A DNA stretch of 64,000 nt, from assembly GCA_905197485.1 (NCBI GenBank), contig CAJJYZ010000009.1, positions 1-64,000 on the forward strand, written 5' to 3'. A program made the translations under genes and the position numbers. Below are positions 18,278 to 27,398 of this stretch, in pieces. The first letter of the stretch is position 1, and each line of letters starts with the position of its first letter. The notes below the pieces were generated by a model, which was not told the DNA's origin, ran no database searches, and worked only from the letters and a program-made list of their open reading frames with translations. The DNA comes from an uncultured Lachnospiraceae bacterium. GTDB taxonomy: Bacteria > Bacillota > Clostridia > Lachnospirales > Lachnospiraceae.

Positions 18278-19384
18278 CTATCCATTCAAAATTACTTTTT
18301 GAATTTCTAAATTCTGGTCTAACAATACGAGATTTCCTACTTTTCCTGCTCGGATAGAACCATATTTATCATCCAATCCTACACTCTTCGCCGGATTGAT
18401 TGTTGCCGCTGCAACCGCATCTTCCAGAGAGATACCCATATTCTTTACCGCATTTCTCATACAATCCATCAGATTTGTAACCGAACCGGCAAGCGCTCCT
18501 CCTTCAGTCAATGTTGCCATATTGCCTTTCACCGTAACAGCCTGTCCTCCAAGTGAATACTGTCCGTCAGGCATTCCGGTTGCACGCATACTGTCGCTAA
18601 TTAAAACAACTCTGTCTTTAAACATATCAAACGTTGTTCTGACAACTGAAGGGTGGATGTGTACTCCGTCTGTGATAAGCTCTACCATAACATGGGAACT
18701 ATCATGAGCCGCTCCGATAACTCCCGGTGCACGATGTGTGAATACAGGCATTGCATTATAAAGATGTGTTGCGTGGTCTGCACCCAAATCATAGCCTTTC
18801 TTCGCCGTATCATAATCTGCAAGTGTATGAGCAAAAGAAATATGTACCTCATCATGCAATTCTTTGATAAATTCCATTGCCCCTTCCGCCTCCGGCGCAA
18901 TATCTACAAGGCGGAATAATCCGTTTGCTTCTTTCTGAAGTCTGCGGAACATCTCCACATCCGGTTTTACGATATGTGTTCCTGCCTGCGCTCCCTTTTT
19001 CCCCGGAGAGATGAATGGGCCTTCCATGTTAATTCCTGCAAGATAAGCGCCTTCTTCATTCTGGTAATCGCCCGCTGTCTTTGCAATCTTCAGAAGTTCT
19101 TCTTCCGCCAATGTCATTGTAGCCGGAACAATCGTTGTCACACCTTGTGACGCCTCGTATTTTGCAATCTCTCGAATCGCTTCTTCTGTTCCGTCACAAA
19201 AATCATAGCTGACTGCTCCATGAAAATGTACGTCTATAAGTCCCGGAATCGCATAGCACCCGTTTCCATCAATGATTTCTTCCTGGTTTGACGCTTCTGC
19301 CTGAAAAACTCCGTCTTCAATGATAACTTCTCCCGGAACGAATCTTTTATCTTCCGTAAAAACTCTTACATTCTTAATAATCAT
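18278..19384 (-). CDS. nagA: N-acetylglucosamine-6-phosphate deacetylase
   Basis: A 368-residue amidohydrolase-fold enzyme that deacetylates GlcNAc-6-phosphate. The metal-site motifs are IDVHFHGAVSYDF (about residue 50), GINMEGPFISPGKKGAQ (about 117, with the metal-ligand Glu), FAHTLADYD, the THLYNAM block and the catalytic LISDSMRATGMPDG near 260. The length is normal for a Firmicute NagA. It starts 4 bases after the nagB stop, with its AGAGGAA Shine-Dalgarno inside nagB, so the genes are co-translated. The product feeds straight into NagB. Confidence 0.96.
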   Translation of the reverse strand: MIIKNVRVFTEDKRFVPGEVIIEDGVFQAEASNQEEIIDGNGCYAIPGLIDVHFHGAVSYDFCDGTEEAIREIAKYEASQGVTTIVPATMTLAEEELLKIAKTAGDYQNEEGAYLAGINMEGPFISPGKKGAQAGTHIVKPDVEMFRRLQKEANGLFRLVDIAPEAEGAMEFIKELHDEVHISFAHTLADYDTAKKGYDLGADHATHLYNAMPVFTHRAPGVIGAAHDSSHVMVELITDGVHIHPSVVRTTFDMFKDRVVLISDSMRATGMPDGQYSLGGQAVTVKGNMATLTEGGALAGSVTNLMDCMRNAVKNMGISLEDAVAAATINPAKSVGLDDKYGSIRAGKVGNLVLLDQNLEIQKVILNG

Positions 19385-19388
19385 AATC

Positions 19389-20120
19389 TTATTCCTCTAC
19401 TTTAGAGTAAGCTGCTGCGTCGCATACAACTGTTACATCCGGATGGAACTGTAAAATAGATGCCGGAACGCTTGGTGTTACAGGTCCGAAGAACGCTTTT
19501 TTCACGATTTCTGCCTTGTCTTCTCCACTTACTACAACTACGATTTTCTTTGCATTCATGATTGTTCCGATTCCCATTGTGTAAGCCTGTTTTGGAACAT
19601 CATCTGCGGAAGCGAAGAATCTCTTATTCGCCTCGATTGTGCTCGGCTGTAAGTCTACGCAATGTGTTGCTTTGTCGAACTGTTCTGCAGGCTCGTTGAA
19701 TCCGATATGTCCGTTGTGTCCGAGTCCTAATAACTGAAGGTCAGCTCCGCCGTAAGATTTGATTAATTCTTCATAGCGTGCACATTCTTTCTCTGCATCC
19801 GGTTCCATACCGTTCGGTACGTTTGTATTTGCCTTATCAATATTAATGTGATTGAAAAGATTGTCATTCATAAAATAGTAGTAGCTCTGGTCGTTCTCTC
19901 TTGGAAGTCCCTTATACTCGTCTAAGTTTACAGATTTTACCTGTGAAAAATCAAGGTCTCCGTTCTCATACATTCTGATTAATTCCTTATATGTACCGAT
20001 TGGAGAAGAACCTGTTGCAAGACCAAGTACACAATCCGGTTTTGTAATTACCTGTGCAGCGATAATGTTAGCTGCTTTTCTACTCATTTCATTATAATCT
20101 GCTGTCTTTAAAATTCTCAT
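19389..20120 (-). CDS. nagB: Glucosamine-6-phosphate deaminase
   Basis: A 243-residue enzyme converting glucosamine-6-phosphate to fructose-6-phosphate plus ammonia. The signatures are LGLATGSSPIGTYKELI near residue 34, VNLDEYKGLPRENDQSYYYFM near 64 with the catalytic Asp, and LLGLGHNGHIGFNEPA near 130. It is first in the nagBA operon, with a good promoter about 65 bases upstream. No NagR-type regulator is adjacent. Confidence 0.97.
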   Translation of the reverse strand: MRILKTADYNEMSRKAANIIAAQVITKPDCVLGLATGSSPIGTYKELIRMYENGDLDFSQVKSVNLDEYKGLPRENDQSYYYFMNDNLFNHINIDKANTNVPNGMEPDAEKECARYEELIKSYGGADLQLLGLGHNGHIGFNEPAEQFDKATHCVDLQPSTIEANKRFFASADDVPKQAYTMGIGTIMNAKKIVVVVSGEDKAEIVKKAFFGPVTPSVPASILQFHPDVTVVCDAAAYSKVEE

Positions 20121-20184
20121 CTTCGTTACCTCTTTTCTGTTAATCCAATAATATAGATTTCCATTTTCATATACTTCCTTTCAA

Positions 20185-20213
20185 ACTATACCATATTTAT
20201 CCGTTTTTCACAA
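20185..20213 (-). promoter_or_regulatory. Promoter of nagBA
   Basis: TTGTGA (20213-20208), 17-base spacer, TATAGT (20190-20185) on the minus strand. Confidence 0.65.
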
Positions 20214-20265
20214 TAAAAGACATCAAAAGTACAAAAAAAGGATGCGACAATGCACATCCCTTTCT

Positions 20266-21261
20266 TTATCCCTCTTTTCCAAAGATTCCTCCGAGAACTA
20301 CGGAAAATACTGCCGCCACCGGCCAAATAATCCAGCTTCTTCCCCAATCCATCGTCCAAAAACTATACGCCAGATAAACGGCTACAATCAATGGCCAATA
20401 AATGGCTTCCCACTTGCTGTTCTTCTTTGCCATCGTCTTTCGACTCAATGTATAGTCATTTTCCTGCAATAATCTGTCATAACAAAAACGCACAGTCATA
20501 ACCCTGATAAAAATATGAACCGCTATGGATACCACAACAAGGATTCCCACAATACACCATACAAAAGTAATCTCTGATGCCTGGAATGCTGCCGCTGCAA
20601 ATAATGGAACCACACTCAAAATGCAAAGTGTTACTCCAACCAGAATCCCTGTCGTATAGGTTGCATTCTGCGCCTGTTTTCTTTCTTTTACAATTCCCGA
20701 AACTCCATATTCCAATTCAATCGGTTCTTTTTCTAAATATTGATAGCGTTCCATCTTCATTCCGATTGTAATGAACATCACAACTGCCGGAGCAACTATC
20801 AATAATAAAGCAATCAGACCGAATCCTCCTGCCATATCCTCCGAAATCGGAATCATACCTCTTTCTGCATAGACTCCCAATAAAAGCAACAAAACCGGAG
20901 ATACAATACACATCGAAACACCAAGCGCTATTTTCTTCGCTGCATACATGCTGTCTTTCATATAGTTTGTCGCCTCTTCAAGCGATACGTCTCTGACCGA
21001 TTCATTTGCGCACTCTACATGAACTTCTCCTTGCTCTGCCGGAATAATTTCTTCCCGTTCTTCCACTTCCTCTTTTAACAGATAGTCTGTGCTTACATCA
21101 AATATCTGACTTAATAATAAAATCTTGTTCAAATCTGGAATCGATGTTCCGCTTTCCCATTTTGATACAGATTGTCTGGATACATGCATCTGTTCTGCCA
21201 ACTCTTCCTGAGACCATCCGTTTTTCTTTCGAAGCTTAATAATTTTCTCTGCTAATATCAT
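20266..21261 (-). CDS. XRE-family regulator with membrane domain
   Basis: A 331-residue protein. An N-terminal helix-turn-helix (about residues 2-60; [21 protein letters not shown]) is followed by an acidic linker and about six hydrophobic segments starting near residue 115, ending in a Trp-rich pair of helices. Such membrane-tethered XRE proteins are common in Lachnospiraceae; their signals and targets are mostly unknown. The ATG at 21261 has AAGGAGG upstream; the in-frame ATG at 21279 precedes that site. It has its own transcription unit and no obvious target next door. Confidence 0.83.
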   Translation of the reverse strand: MILAEKIIKLRKKNGWSQEELAEQMHVSRQSVSKWESGTSIPDLNKILLLSQIFDVSTDYLLKEEVEEREEIIPAEQGEVHVECANESVRDVSLEEATNYMKDSMYAAKKIALGVSMCIVSPVLLLLLGVYAERGMIPISEDMAGGFGLIALLLIVAPAVVMFITIGMKMERYQYLEKEPIELEYGVSGIVKERKQAQNATYTTGILVGVTLCILSVVPLFAAAAFQASEITFVWCIVGILVVVSIAVHIFIRVMTVRFCYDRLLQENDYTLSRKTMAKKNSKWEAIYWPLIVAVYLAYSFWTMDWGRSWIIWPVAAVFSVVLGGIFGKEG

Positions 21262-21419
21262 ATGGTAAACCTCCTTCATATGCTCTGCTTGTTTCTATTT
21301 CTTTTACGATATCGTTATCATATTTATAGCAGACACAACGGTTTCCTTCTACCAATCCGGCTTTGAACTTTGTCAACCGGCAGTTGCAACGCCCATTTCA
21401 CGAGGATTTTCGGCTCTTT

Positions 21420-23588
21420 TTATAACTTCAGTTTCGCAAATGCATCTGCAAACGCATTGTTTACCGGCTCATCTTTCTGCTGCCGCAAATACTTCTGTAC
21501 ATCTTTTTTGCTGACTCCGGCGCCTTCCTTTTCCCTTCTCTTCTTGAACGCAGAGAGTTTTTCTTTATAGCCACAGGCACATACAAACTGTTCTTCCTCT
21601 CCCTTTTTGATGATTTCCATCTTCTTGTGGCACTGCGGACATCTTGCATTAGAAAGTCGGGCAATCACTTCTTTATGACCGCATTCTCTATCCTGGCACA
21701 CGAGCATTCTTCCTTGCTTTCCATTCACAGAAAGCATCGGCTTGCCGCACTTTGGACACTTTTTATTTGTAATATTATCATGACGGAATTTTCCTTCTCC
21801 CGTCTTAATCTCATCGATAATATCTACCGTATATCCCTTGATTTCCTGAAGGAATTTTTCTTTCTGTAACTTTCCTTTCGCAATATTCGAAAGCTTCATC
21901 TCCCAGTCTGCCGTAAGTTCCGGTTTCTTCAAATCTTCCGGTACAAGCTCCAGAAGCTGTTTTCCTTTGGATGTAATATAAATATCCTTACCGCGAAGCT
22001 CCATCAAGAACGAATGAAATAGTTTATCAATAATATCCGCTCTTGTGGCAACGGTTCCGAGTCCACCTGTCTCCCCAAGAGTTTTTACCGCCTGTTTGTC
22101 CTTGGATTCCATGTATTTCACCGGATTCTCCATCGCAGAGAGGAGTGTTGCCTCGGTAAAATGCGCCGGCGGCTTCGTCTTCCCGCTTGTCACTCGAATC
22201 TGACGAATCGGGAAACGTCTTCCCTTCTCCATATCAGGAAGAGACTGCTCAGACACTTCTTCCTCTATTTCTTCATCCGAATAGTCGTATACGGTTTTCC
22301 AGCCCGCCTCTTTTACAATCTTTCCTTTTGCTATGAACTGTTCTCCTTCTGCCAGTCCCCGAAGTGTGGTCTGCTCATATTCAAACGGCGGATAGAACAC
22401 GCTCAGAAATCTTCGGACAACCAAGTCATAAATCTTCCGCTCTTCATTCGTCATATGCTCCAACTGCACATACTGCTCTGTAGGAATAATGGCATGATGG
22501 TCGCTGACCTTCTTATCATCCACGAATGATTTGTTTACTTTTAACGGTTTCATCACAAGACTTCCTGCCAATTTCTTATACGGTCCGACTGCACATGCTC
22601 TCAAACGGTCTTTCAGCGTATCCACGACATCCGTTCCGATATATTTTGAATCCGTACGAGGGTAAGTCAATACTTTGTGGTTTTCATAAAGCCTTTGCAT
22701 AATATTCAGCGTCTCTTTTGCAGAGAAACCGAAACGGCGATTCGCATCCCTTTGAAGCTCCGTCAAATCATAAAGCCCCGGTGCAAAGGATTTTTTTGAA
22801 GATTTATCCACACATTCTACTGTAATTTCTTCATTTTTCAACTTCTCTTCAATTTTTTCCACACGTTCCTTCGAAAATGTCCGATAGCTTCCCGATTTCT
22901 TCTCCTGCCATGTCCACGCCACATTTCCTGCCTGTACAGAGATTCCGTAGTATTCTTCCGGTCGGAACGAACGAATCTCTTCCTCTCGCTTAGCAATCAT
23001 GGCAAGCGTCGGTGTCTGCACACGACCACAGGAAAGCTGTGCATTGTACTTGCATGTCAATGCTCTTGTCGCATTGATTCCAACAAGCCAATCCGCTTCG
23101 GCTCTGGAAACTGCCGCCGCATACAAATCATTGTATTTTCTGCCGTCCACAAGCTTTGCAAATCCTTCTTTTATTGCCTTATCCGTTACGGAAGATATCC
23201 AAAGACGTTTGATTGGTTTGTGACAGTTTGCCTTTTCCAGAATCCATCTTGCCACAAGCTCCCCTTCTCTTCCCGCATCCGTCGCAATGATAATCTCCCC
23301 GACGTCCTTTCGGAAAAGCTGTGACTTCACCGCGTTGTACTGCTTTGCAGTTTTCTTAATAACAACAAGCTCCATCTGCTTCGGCATCATCGGAAGCACT
23401 TCCATCTTCCACTCTTTCCACTTCTTATCGTAGCCATCCGGGTCTGCCAGTGTTACAAGATGCCCCAACGCCCATGTAACAACATATTGGCTTCCCTCTA
23501 TGGCTCCCGATATATTCTTATTACATTTTAAAACTCGGGCGATATCTCGCGCCACAGATGGTTTTTCTGCAATCACTAATGATTTCAT
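21420..23588 (-). CDS. topB: DNA topoisomerase III
   Basis: A 722-residue type IA topoisomerase. It has the N-terminal TOPRIM domain (SLVIAEKPSVARDIARVLK; TDAGREGELVARWIL near residue 104), the active-site tyrosine region LTYPRTDSKYIGTD near 310, and the HHAIIPTE block. The C-terminus carries two zinc-ribbon-like segments (CPKCGKPML and CPQCHKKM). In Firmicutes such enzymes occur both as housekeeping TopB and on integrative elements. No conjugation genes are nearby, so a chromosomal role is more likely. Confidence 0.94.
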   Translation of the reverse strand: MKSLVIAEKPSVARDIARVLKCNKNISGAIEGSQYVVTWALGHLVTLADPDGYDKKWKEWKMEVLPMMPKQMELVVIKKTAKQYNAVKSQLFRKDVGEIIIATDAGREGELVARWILEKANCHKPIKRLWISSVTDKAIKEGFAKLVDGRKYNDLYAAAVSRAEADWLVGINATRALTCKYNAQLSCGRVQTPTLAMIAKREEEIRSFRPEEYYGISVQAGNVAWTWQEKKSGSYRTFSKERVEKIEEKLKNEEITVECVDKSSKKSFAPGLYDLTELQRDANRRFGFSAKETLNIMQRLYENHKVLTYPRTDSKYIGTDVVDTLKDRLRACAVGPYKKLAGSLVMKPLKVNKSFVDDKKVSDHHAIIPTEQYVQLEHMTNEERKIYDLVVRRFLSVFYPPFEYEQTTLRGLAEGEQFIAKGKIVKEAGWKTVYDYSDEEIEEEVSEQSLPDMEKGRRFPIRQIRVTSGKTKPPAHFTEATLLSAMENPVKYMESKDKQAVKTLGETGGLGTVATRADIIDKLFHSFLMELRGKDIYITSKGKQLLELVPEDLKKPELTADWEMKLSNIAKGKLQKEKFLQEIKGYTVDIIDEIKTGEGKFRHDNITNKKCPKCGKPMLSVNGKQGRMLVCQDRECGHKEVIARLSNARCPQCHKKMEIIKKGEEEQFVCACGYKEKLSAFKKRREKEGAGVSKKDVQKYLRQQKDEPVNNAFADAFAKLKL

Positions 23589-23646
23589 CTCTTCATCCTT
23601 TCATATAAACGGGAACAGAACTGACTATTCTGCTCCCTGATTTTTT

Positions 23647-24639
23647 TTATATATTTTTTTCAAACTCTTCGATAGTCAAAGATTTGGCAGCAATTTTTAT
23701 CCACTTCTTAACAACATCAACATCTGTCGACCCTGTAATTTTTTCCAATAATTTATCAGAAATTTCCCCTTTCTCTTTCAACAAATCAAGTAAAATTTCT
23801 ATGCTTCCTTGTATTCTTCCTTTTTCCTGTTCTTCTTTGTATATTTCATCAAATGCTCTGCACATATCAATCCCTCCATTCTCTTCTTTCTGATACTTTT
23901 CAAATTCCTCCGCATTTCCCAATAAGTTACCTAATAGTCTAAAAGTCTCCGCATCTACCGAAGATAGTTTTTCCTTGTGTTTGTCTATATAATTTCGCAT
24001 CGCAGTTTTATCTGATTTACATTTTAACATTCCAAACAATTGCTGTAAACCGGATTTGTAGTTCTCGGGACATTCCACATTCCCGACATTTAATAAATTA
24101 ATTTTGTAATTAGGAACATACTTCTTTAATTCTTCATTTTGCAAACTATCGTCTAACTCCAACATACTGTGAATATCCTGACTCGCATCCCATTCCACAC
24201 TTCCATAATATACTACAATCGGAACTATCGGTATCAATTTATCCTCTTTTTTCATTCCGGATAAAAACTCTGCACCCTTTAATTTTTCTCCGTTCTTTTC
24301 GTGCTTACGTTCCAATTCCTTTACTTGTTCCGCATACGCAAGAGCATCATAAAGCATCATCCGAACCGGCATTGCATAATGCACATTCATCTGGTTCTCT
24401 ACAGGAAATACAATATAATATTCCCCTGTCTTTGCTTTCATCACAATATCCCTGTAGCGTTGAACCACTTGCTTTTTCCCTTTCTTATCTTCCAAAATCA
24501 AACCATACTCGTTTGGTTGTTCGCTTAAATCATCTTCTTTCACCATCTGTTTTCCATTGTAAATCGTCCCATTAATTAAATCCGCAAAACGAAGTTTGCA
24601 TTTCAAATAGTTTTTCATTCCTACATCTTTTTCTGCCAT
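23647..24639 (-). CDS. Rpn family recombination-promoting nuclease / putative transposase
   Basis: A 330-residue protein of the Rpn/YhgA-like PD-(D/E)XK nuclease group (formerly transposase_31). It has the N-terminal ADLINGTIYNGKQMVKEDDL block, a nuclease core including GEYYIVFPVENQMNVHYAMPVRMMLYDALAY (about residues 72-102) and a helical C-terminal tail. Related Escherichia coli proteins are DNA endonucleases that raise recombination, and copies are often multiple and decayed. The ATG at 24639 (third residue of the longest frame) is eight bases from GGAG. A truncated relative lies at 35765-36004. Confidence 0.85.
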   Translation of the reverse strand: MAEKDVGMKNYLKCKLRFADLINGTIYNGKQMVKEDDLSEQPNEYGLILEDKKGKKQVVQRYRDIVMKAKTGEYYIVFPVENQMNVHYAMPVRMMLYDALAYAEQVKELERKHEKNGEKLKGAEFLSGMKKEDKLIPIVPIVVYYGSVEWDASQDIHSMLELDDSLQNEELKKYVPNYKINLLNVGNVECPENYKSGLQQLFGMLKCKSDKTAMRNYIDKHKEKLSSVDAETFRLLGNLLGNAEEFEKYQKEENGGIDMCRAFDEIYKEEQEKGRIQGSIEILLDLLKEKGEISDKLLEKITGSTDVDVVKKWIKIAAKSLTIEEFEKNI

Positions 24640-24881
24640 ATGCATCTCTCCTCTGTATTATCTTGTACGTTTTTATTCATTAGGGAACATTGGCAGAACT
24701 GCCGGACCCTATTAGAAAGAAGAATTCTTTCTGATTCTAAAATGTGTTCTCATTATAGAAAATTCTTTTCCAAAAATCAATTAAAATATTATAAAATCCC
24801 CTCTTTTCTAAAAATGTGCTATACTACCTATATAGCAAGCTGCAGACAAGCAGTAAAATACGGAAAAGAGGATTGATAAAA

Positions 24882-25289
24882 ATGAAAATCGCAGTAACTT
24901 ATGAAAACGGTTCCGTTTTCCAGCATTTTGGACACACAGAACAATTCAAGCTTTATGAAATCGAAGATGGCAAAGTAGCTATCAGCGAAGTGGTAGACAC
25001 AAACGGAAGCGGACATGGCGCCCTTTCCGGTTTCCTGACAGAACATGGCGTAGATGTCCTAATCTGCGGAGGAATCGGTGGTGGAGCCCAGGCAGCGCTC
25101 GCCGAAGCCGGCATTGAACTTTACGGAGGCGTAACAGGCTCTGCAGACGAAGCAGTTGCCTCTTATTTGGCCGGTATCCTTCAATACAACCCAGATGTAA
25201 CATGCAGTCACCACGACCATGAGCATGGAACGGAAGCGCATACTTGTGGAGAGCATGGATGTGGAAGTCATTCTTGCGGACATCATTAA
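24882..25289 (+). CDS. NifX/NifB-like (dinitrogenase Fe-Mo cofactor biosynthesis) domain protein with metal-binding tail
   Basis: A 135-residue protein. Residues 1-105 form the NifX-type domain (MKIAVTYENGSVFQHFGHTEQF; DVLICGGIGGGAQAAL). The last 30 residues are rich in His and Cys (CSHHDHEHG, HTCGEHGCGSHSCGHH), which should bind a metal. Similar stand-alone proteins occur in non-diazotrophic anaerobes and are thought to carry iron-sulfur or metal clusters; there are no nif genes nearby. The start at 24882 has an AGAGG site; a longer in-frame reading to 24816 lacks support. A terminator follows. Confidence 0.85.
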   Translation: MKIAVTYENGSVFQHFGHTEQFKLYEIEDGKVAISEVVDTNGSGHGALSGFLTEHGVDVLICGGIGGGAQAALAEAGIELYGGVTGSADEAVASYLAGILQYNPDVTCSHHDHEHGTEAHTCGEHGCGSHSCGHH

Positions 25290-25316
25290 AACATTCCGAA
25301 TGATGGACATATTATC

Positions 25317-25355
25317 AAACGGCAGGTAAGTTCTCATTACCTGCCGTTTGTGTTT
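25317..25355 (+). terminator. Intrinsic terminator
   Basis: AAACGGCAGGTAA (25317-25329) pairs with TTACCTGCCGTTT (25337-25349), followed by GTGTTT. Confidence 0.82.
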
Positions 25356-25395
25356 CTCGTCTTCGTCTATGGTTTTTCCATGAACGATTTTCTTC

Positions 25396-25884
25396 TTATT
25401 TCTCTGCCGTATATTGATACGCAATTCTTGGAGTTCCATCTTCCACATAGACAATTCCACACTTCTGAAAACCGTTCTTTTCAATCACATGCTGCATCGT
25501 CCGATTATTCTCATGAGTGTCAATTCGAAGATTATCTGCCTGCTTTTTCGCAAAATCAGCTATCTCCCGGAAAATTCCTTTTACTTTTCCGTTTCCTGCC
25601 ACACGATGAATCACCCCATAAGGCTCATGATTCAACCATTCTCCATCTTCGATATGTGCATAATTCGGCTCTTCTCCCACCAGGAAGAAAAATACCCCAT
25701 ATATCATCTCTTCATTATAGCAGACATACAGATGCTGCTTCTCAATATCCTCCAGAAAATCCTGTCGCTCCGGATAGTTTCCCGCCCATTGTGTCGCATT
25801 TCCGGTATCTCTCATATATTGTTTCGCCGCTTTGACAATCTCAAGGATACAATCCATATCTTCTAATTTTGCATGACGTATCAT
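25396..25884 (-). CDS. GNAT family N-acetyltransferase
   Basis: A 162-residue acetyltransferase fold. MIRHAKLEDMDCILEIVKAAK forms the first strand and helix, and the C-terminal LRIDTHENNRTMQHVIEKNGFQKCGIVYV segment is the acetyl-CoA-binding/C-terminal part of the fold. The usual motif A loop is weakly conserved (VAGNGKVKGIFREI). The substrate is unknown. The ATG at 25884 has AAGGAGG; an extension to 25971 has none. It is a monocistronic gene. Confidence 0.85.
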   Translation of the reverse strand: MIRHAKLEDMDCILEIVKAAKQYMRDTGNATQWAGNYPERQDFLEDIEKQHLYVCYNEEMIYGVFFFLVGEEPNYAHIEDGEWLNHEPYGVIHRVAGNGKVKGIFREIADFAKKQADNLRIDTHENNRTMQHVIEKNGFQKCGIVYVEDGTPRIAYQYTAEK

Positions 25885-26034
25885 CCTAGATTCCTCCTTC
25901 ACCTTTTCTTCTATTCTTTCTTTTATAAAATGTTTTATTGATTCTGTCAATATATATATTTCAAAAAACAATTATCCTAAAACAGAAAGAAATGCTAGAA
26001 TATTTATACAAATCTAAGGAAAAGAGGTAACATC

Positions 26035-26604
26035 ATGAACAAACAATTTTCAACAACATCCAGAATGGCGTTTTGTGGTCTTGCTATCGCATTAAATATC
26101 GTTCTCGGAATCGTAACCGCAGCTCTCAAATTCCCGTTTTACCTTGATGTAATGGGAACGATGCTTGTCGCCGTATTCTTCGGCCCATGGTACGGCGCCG
26201 TCGTGGGTGGAGCAACCAACATTTTAACAAGTATCTTTAGCGGTTCAATTTCTGGTATGCCATTTATGCTCGTAAGCATCGCCGTTGGACTTATTACCGG
26301 ATTTGCATTCAAAAAGATAAAATTCAATTTCCTGAATACGGTTTTAATCGGAGTGCTAACCGGTATTGTAGCGCCTATCATCGGAACACCTATCGGAATT
26401 GCAGTATACGGAGGTCTGACAGGAACGATTTCTGATGTTGCCGTTATGTTCTTAAAACAGAGCGGAGCCAGCATTTTCACCGCTTCCTTTATCCCAAAAC
26501 TTTTCAACAACCTGTTAGATAAAATCGGCTCCATGATTTTGGTATACCTGCTCGTTGTTGCATTGCCAAAGAATTTAAAACCTGCTTCTTTCTCGAAAAA
26601 ATAA
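26035..26604 (+). CDS. ECF transporter S component (CD3073-like)
   Basis: A 189-residue protein with about six hydrophobic segments. It starts with a short charged N-terminus and the alanine-rich first helix typical of S components (RMAFCGLAIALNIVLGIVTA), followed by FYLDVMGTMLVAVFFGPWYGAVVGGATN. It should bind a micronutrient and dock onto the shared EcfAA'T module, which is encoded at 40401-42900. The family resembles the S component CD3073 of Clostridioides difficile; the ligand is unknown. No riboswitch is visible upstream, and the gene is alone, so context does not identify the ligand. Confidence 0.83.
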   Translation: MNKQFSTTSRMAFCGLAIALNIVLGIVTAALKFPFYLDVMGTMLVAVFFGPWYGAVVGGATNILTSIFSGSISGMPFMLVSIAVGLITGFAFKKIKFNFLNTVLIGVLTGIVAPIIGTPIGIAVYGGLTGTISDVAVMFLKQSGASIFTASFIPKLFNNLLDKIGSMILVYLLVVALPKNLKPASFSKK

Positions 26605-26643
26605 TTTTTTTATAGAAAAATCCAGAACAGGGCTTGACAAGGG

Positions 26644-26652
26644 TGTTATACT
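26644..26652 (+). promoter_or_regulatory. Possible extended -10 promoter of the L25 gene
   Basis: TGTTATACT (26644-26652) is an extended -10 element about 100 bases upstream of the L25 start. A TTGACA at 26634-26639 is too close to be its -35 and would instead need the weak ATGTAA at 26657 as a -10. Confidence 0.35.
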
Positions 26653-26753
26653 AGAGATGTAACAAGTTAATACACTTAACAAACTTCTTTGCATAACACA
26701 CTACAAAGTGGAAAGCTTGCTAAGCGTGATTCAGTAATTGGAGGAAAAGACAA

Positions 26754-27329
26754 ATGACTACTTTAAAAGCTGAAAAAAGAAACATGTCAACAAAAGCAAA
26801 GAAACTTAGAAGAGAAGGTTATGTGACTGGATGTCTCTTCGGTCGTGAACTTAAGGAATCTATTCCATTACAAATGACTAAAAGAGACGTAGAACATTTA
26901 TTAAAAACAGAAGGAAAAGGCGGCAGAATCGTTCTGGACATCGAAGGAACAACTTATGACTCACTCATCAAAGAAGTGGACTATAATGCATTGAAACGTC
27001 AAGTAGATGAAATTGATTTTCAGGCTCTTGTCAGCACCGAGAAAGTACATTCTTCCGCAGAAATTCATTTGATAAACGAGGGAAAAATTACCGGAGGAAT
27101 TCCAGAACAGGTAATGCATGAACTCAAATTCAAAGCGCTTCCCGCAGACCTGATTGAGAAAATCGAGTTGGATGTGGGCGACTTAAAAGTAGGAGATACG
27201 CTTCGTGTGAAAGATATCCCGCTCTTCCAGAACCAAGACGTTGAAATTCTGGAGAATCCGGAATCTACTATCGTTACTGTAACGGAGCCTCGTGTCGCTT
27301 CATCTGACGAGGAAGAAGAGCAAGAATAA
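26754..27329 (+). CDS. 50S ribosomal protein L25 / general stress protein Ctc
   Basis: A 191-residue two-domain L25 (Ctc/TL5 type). The N-terminal 5S-rRNA-binding beta barrel covers about residues 4-90 and the C-terminal TL5 domain continues to an acidic tail. The LRREGYVTGCLFGRE and LIKEVDYNALKRQVDEIDFQAL blocks fit the family. In Bacillus the homolog is stress-induced. The GGAGG site is well spaced. It is monocistronic and ends in a strong terminator. Confidence 0.9.
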   Translation: MTTLKAEKRNMSTKAKKLRREGYVTGCLFGRELKESIPLQMTKRDVEHLLKTEGKGGRIVLDIEGTTYDSLIKEVDYNALKRQVDEIDFQALVSTEKVHSSAEIHLINEGKITGGIPEQVMHELKFKALPADLIEKIELDVGDLKVGDTLRVKDIPLFQNQDVEILENPESTIVTVTEPRVASSDEEEEQE

Positions 27330-27356
27330 TCTTTAAAACTGAAACCAAGAAAATTT

Positions 27357-27392
27357 TGAGGGACATGGAATCCATGTCCCTCAGTTATTTTT
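27357..27392. terminator. Bidirectional terminator
   Basis: TGAGGGACATGGA (27357-27369) and TCCATGTCCCTCA (27371-27383) form a 13-bp stem separated by one base, then GTTATTTTT, between convergent genes. Confidence 0.85.
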
Positions 27393-27398
27393 CAAATA

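Noticed and set aside
21420..24639. topB plus Rpn nuclease considered as part of an integrative element
   Set aside because: No integrase, relaxase, conjugation genes or attachment repeats are visible around them.
26722..26730. CTAAGCGTG upstream of the L25 gene, resembling half of the grd/tetR operator
   Set aside because: Only nine bases match and there is no second arm, so chance is likely.
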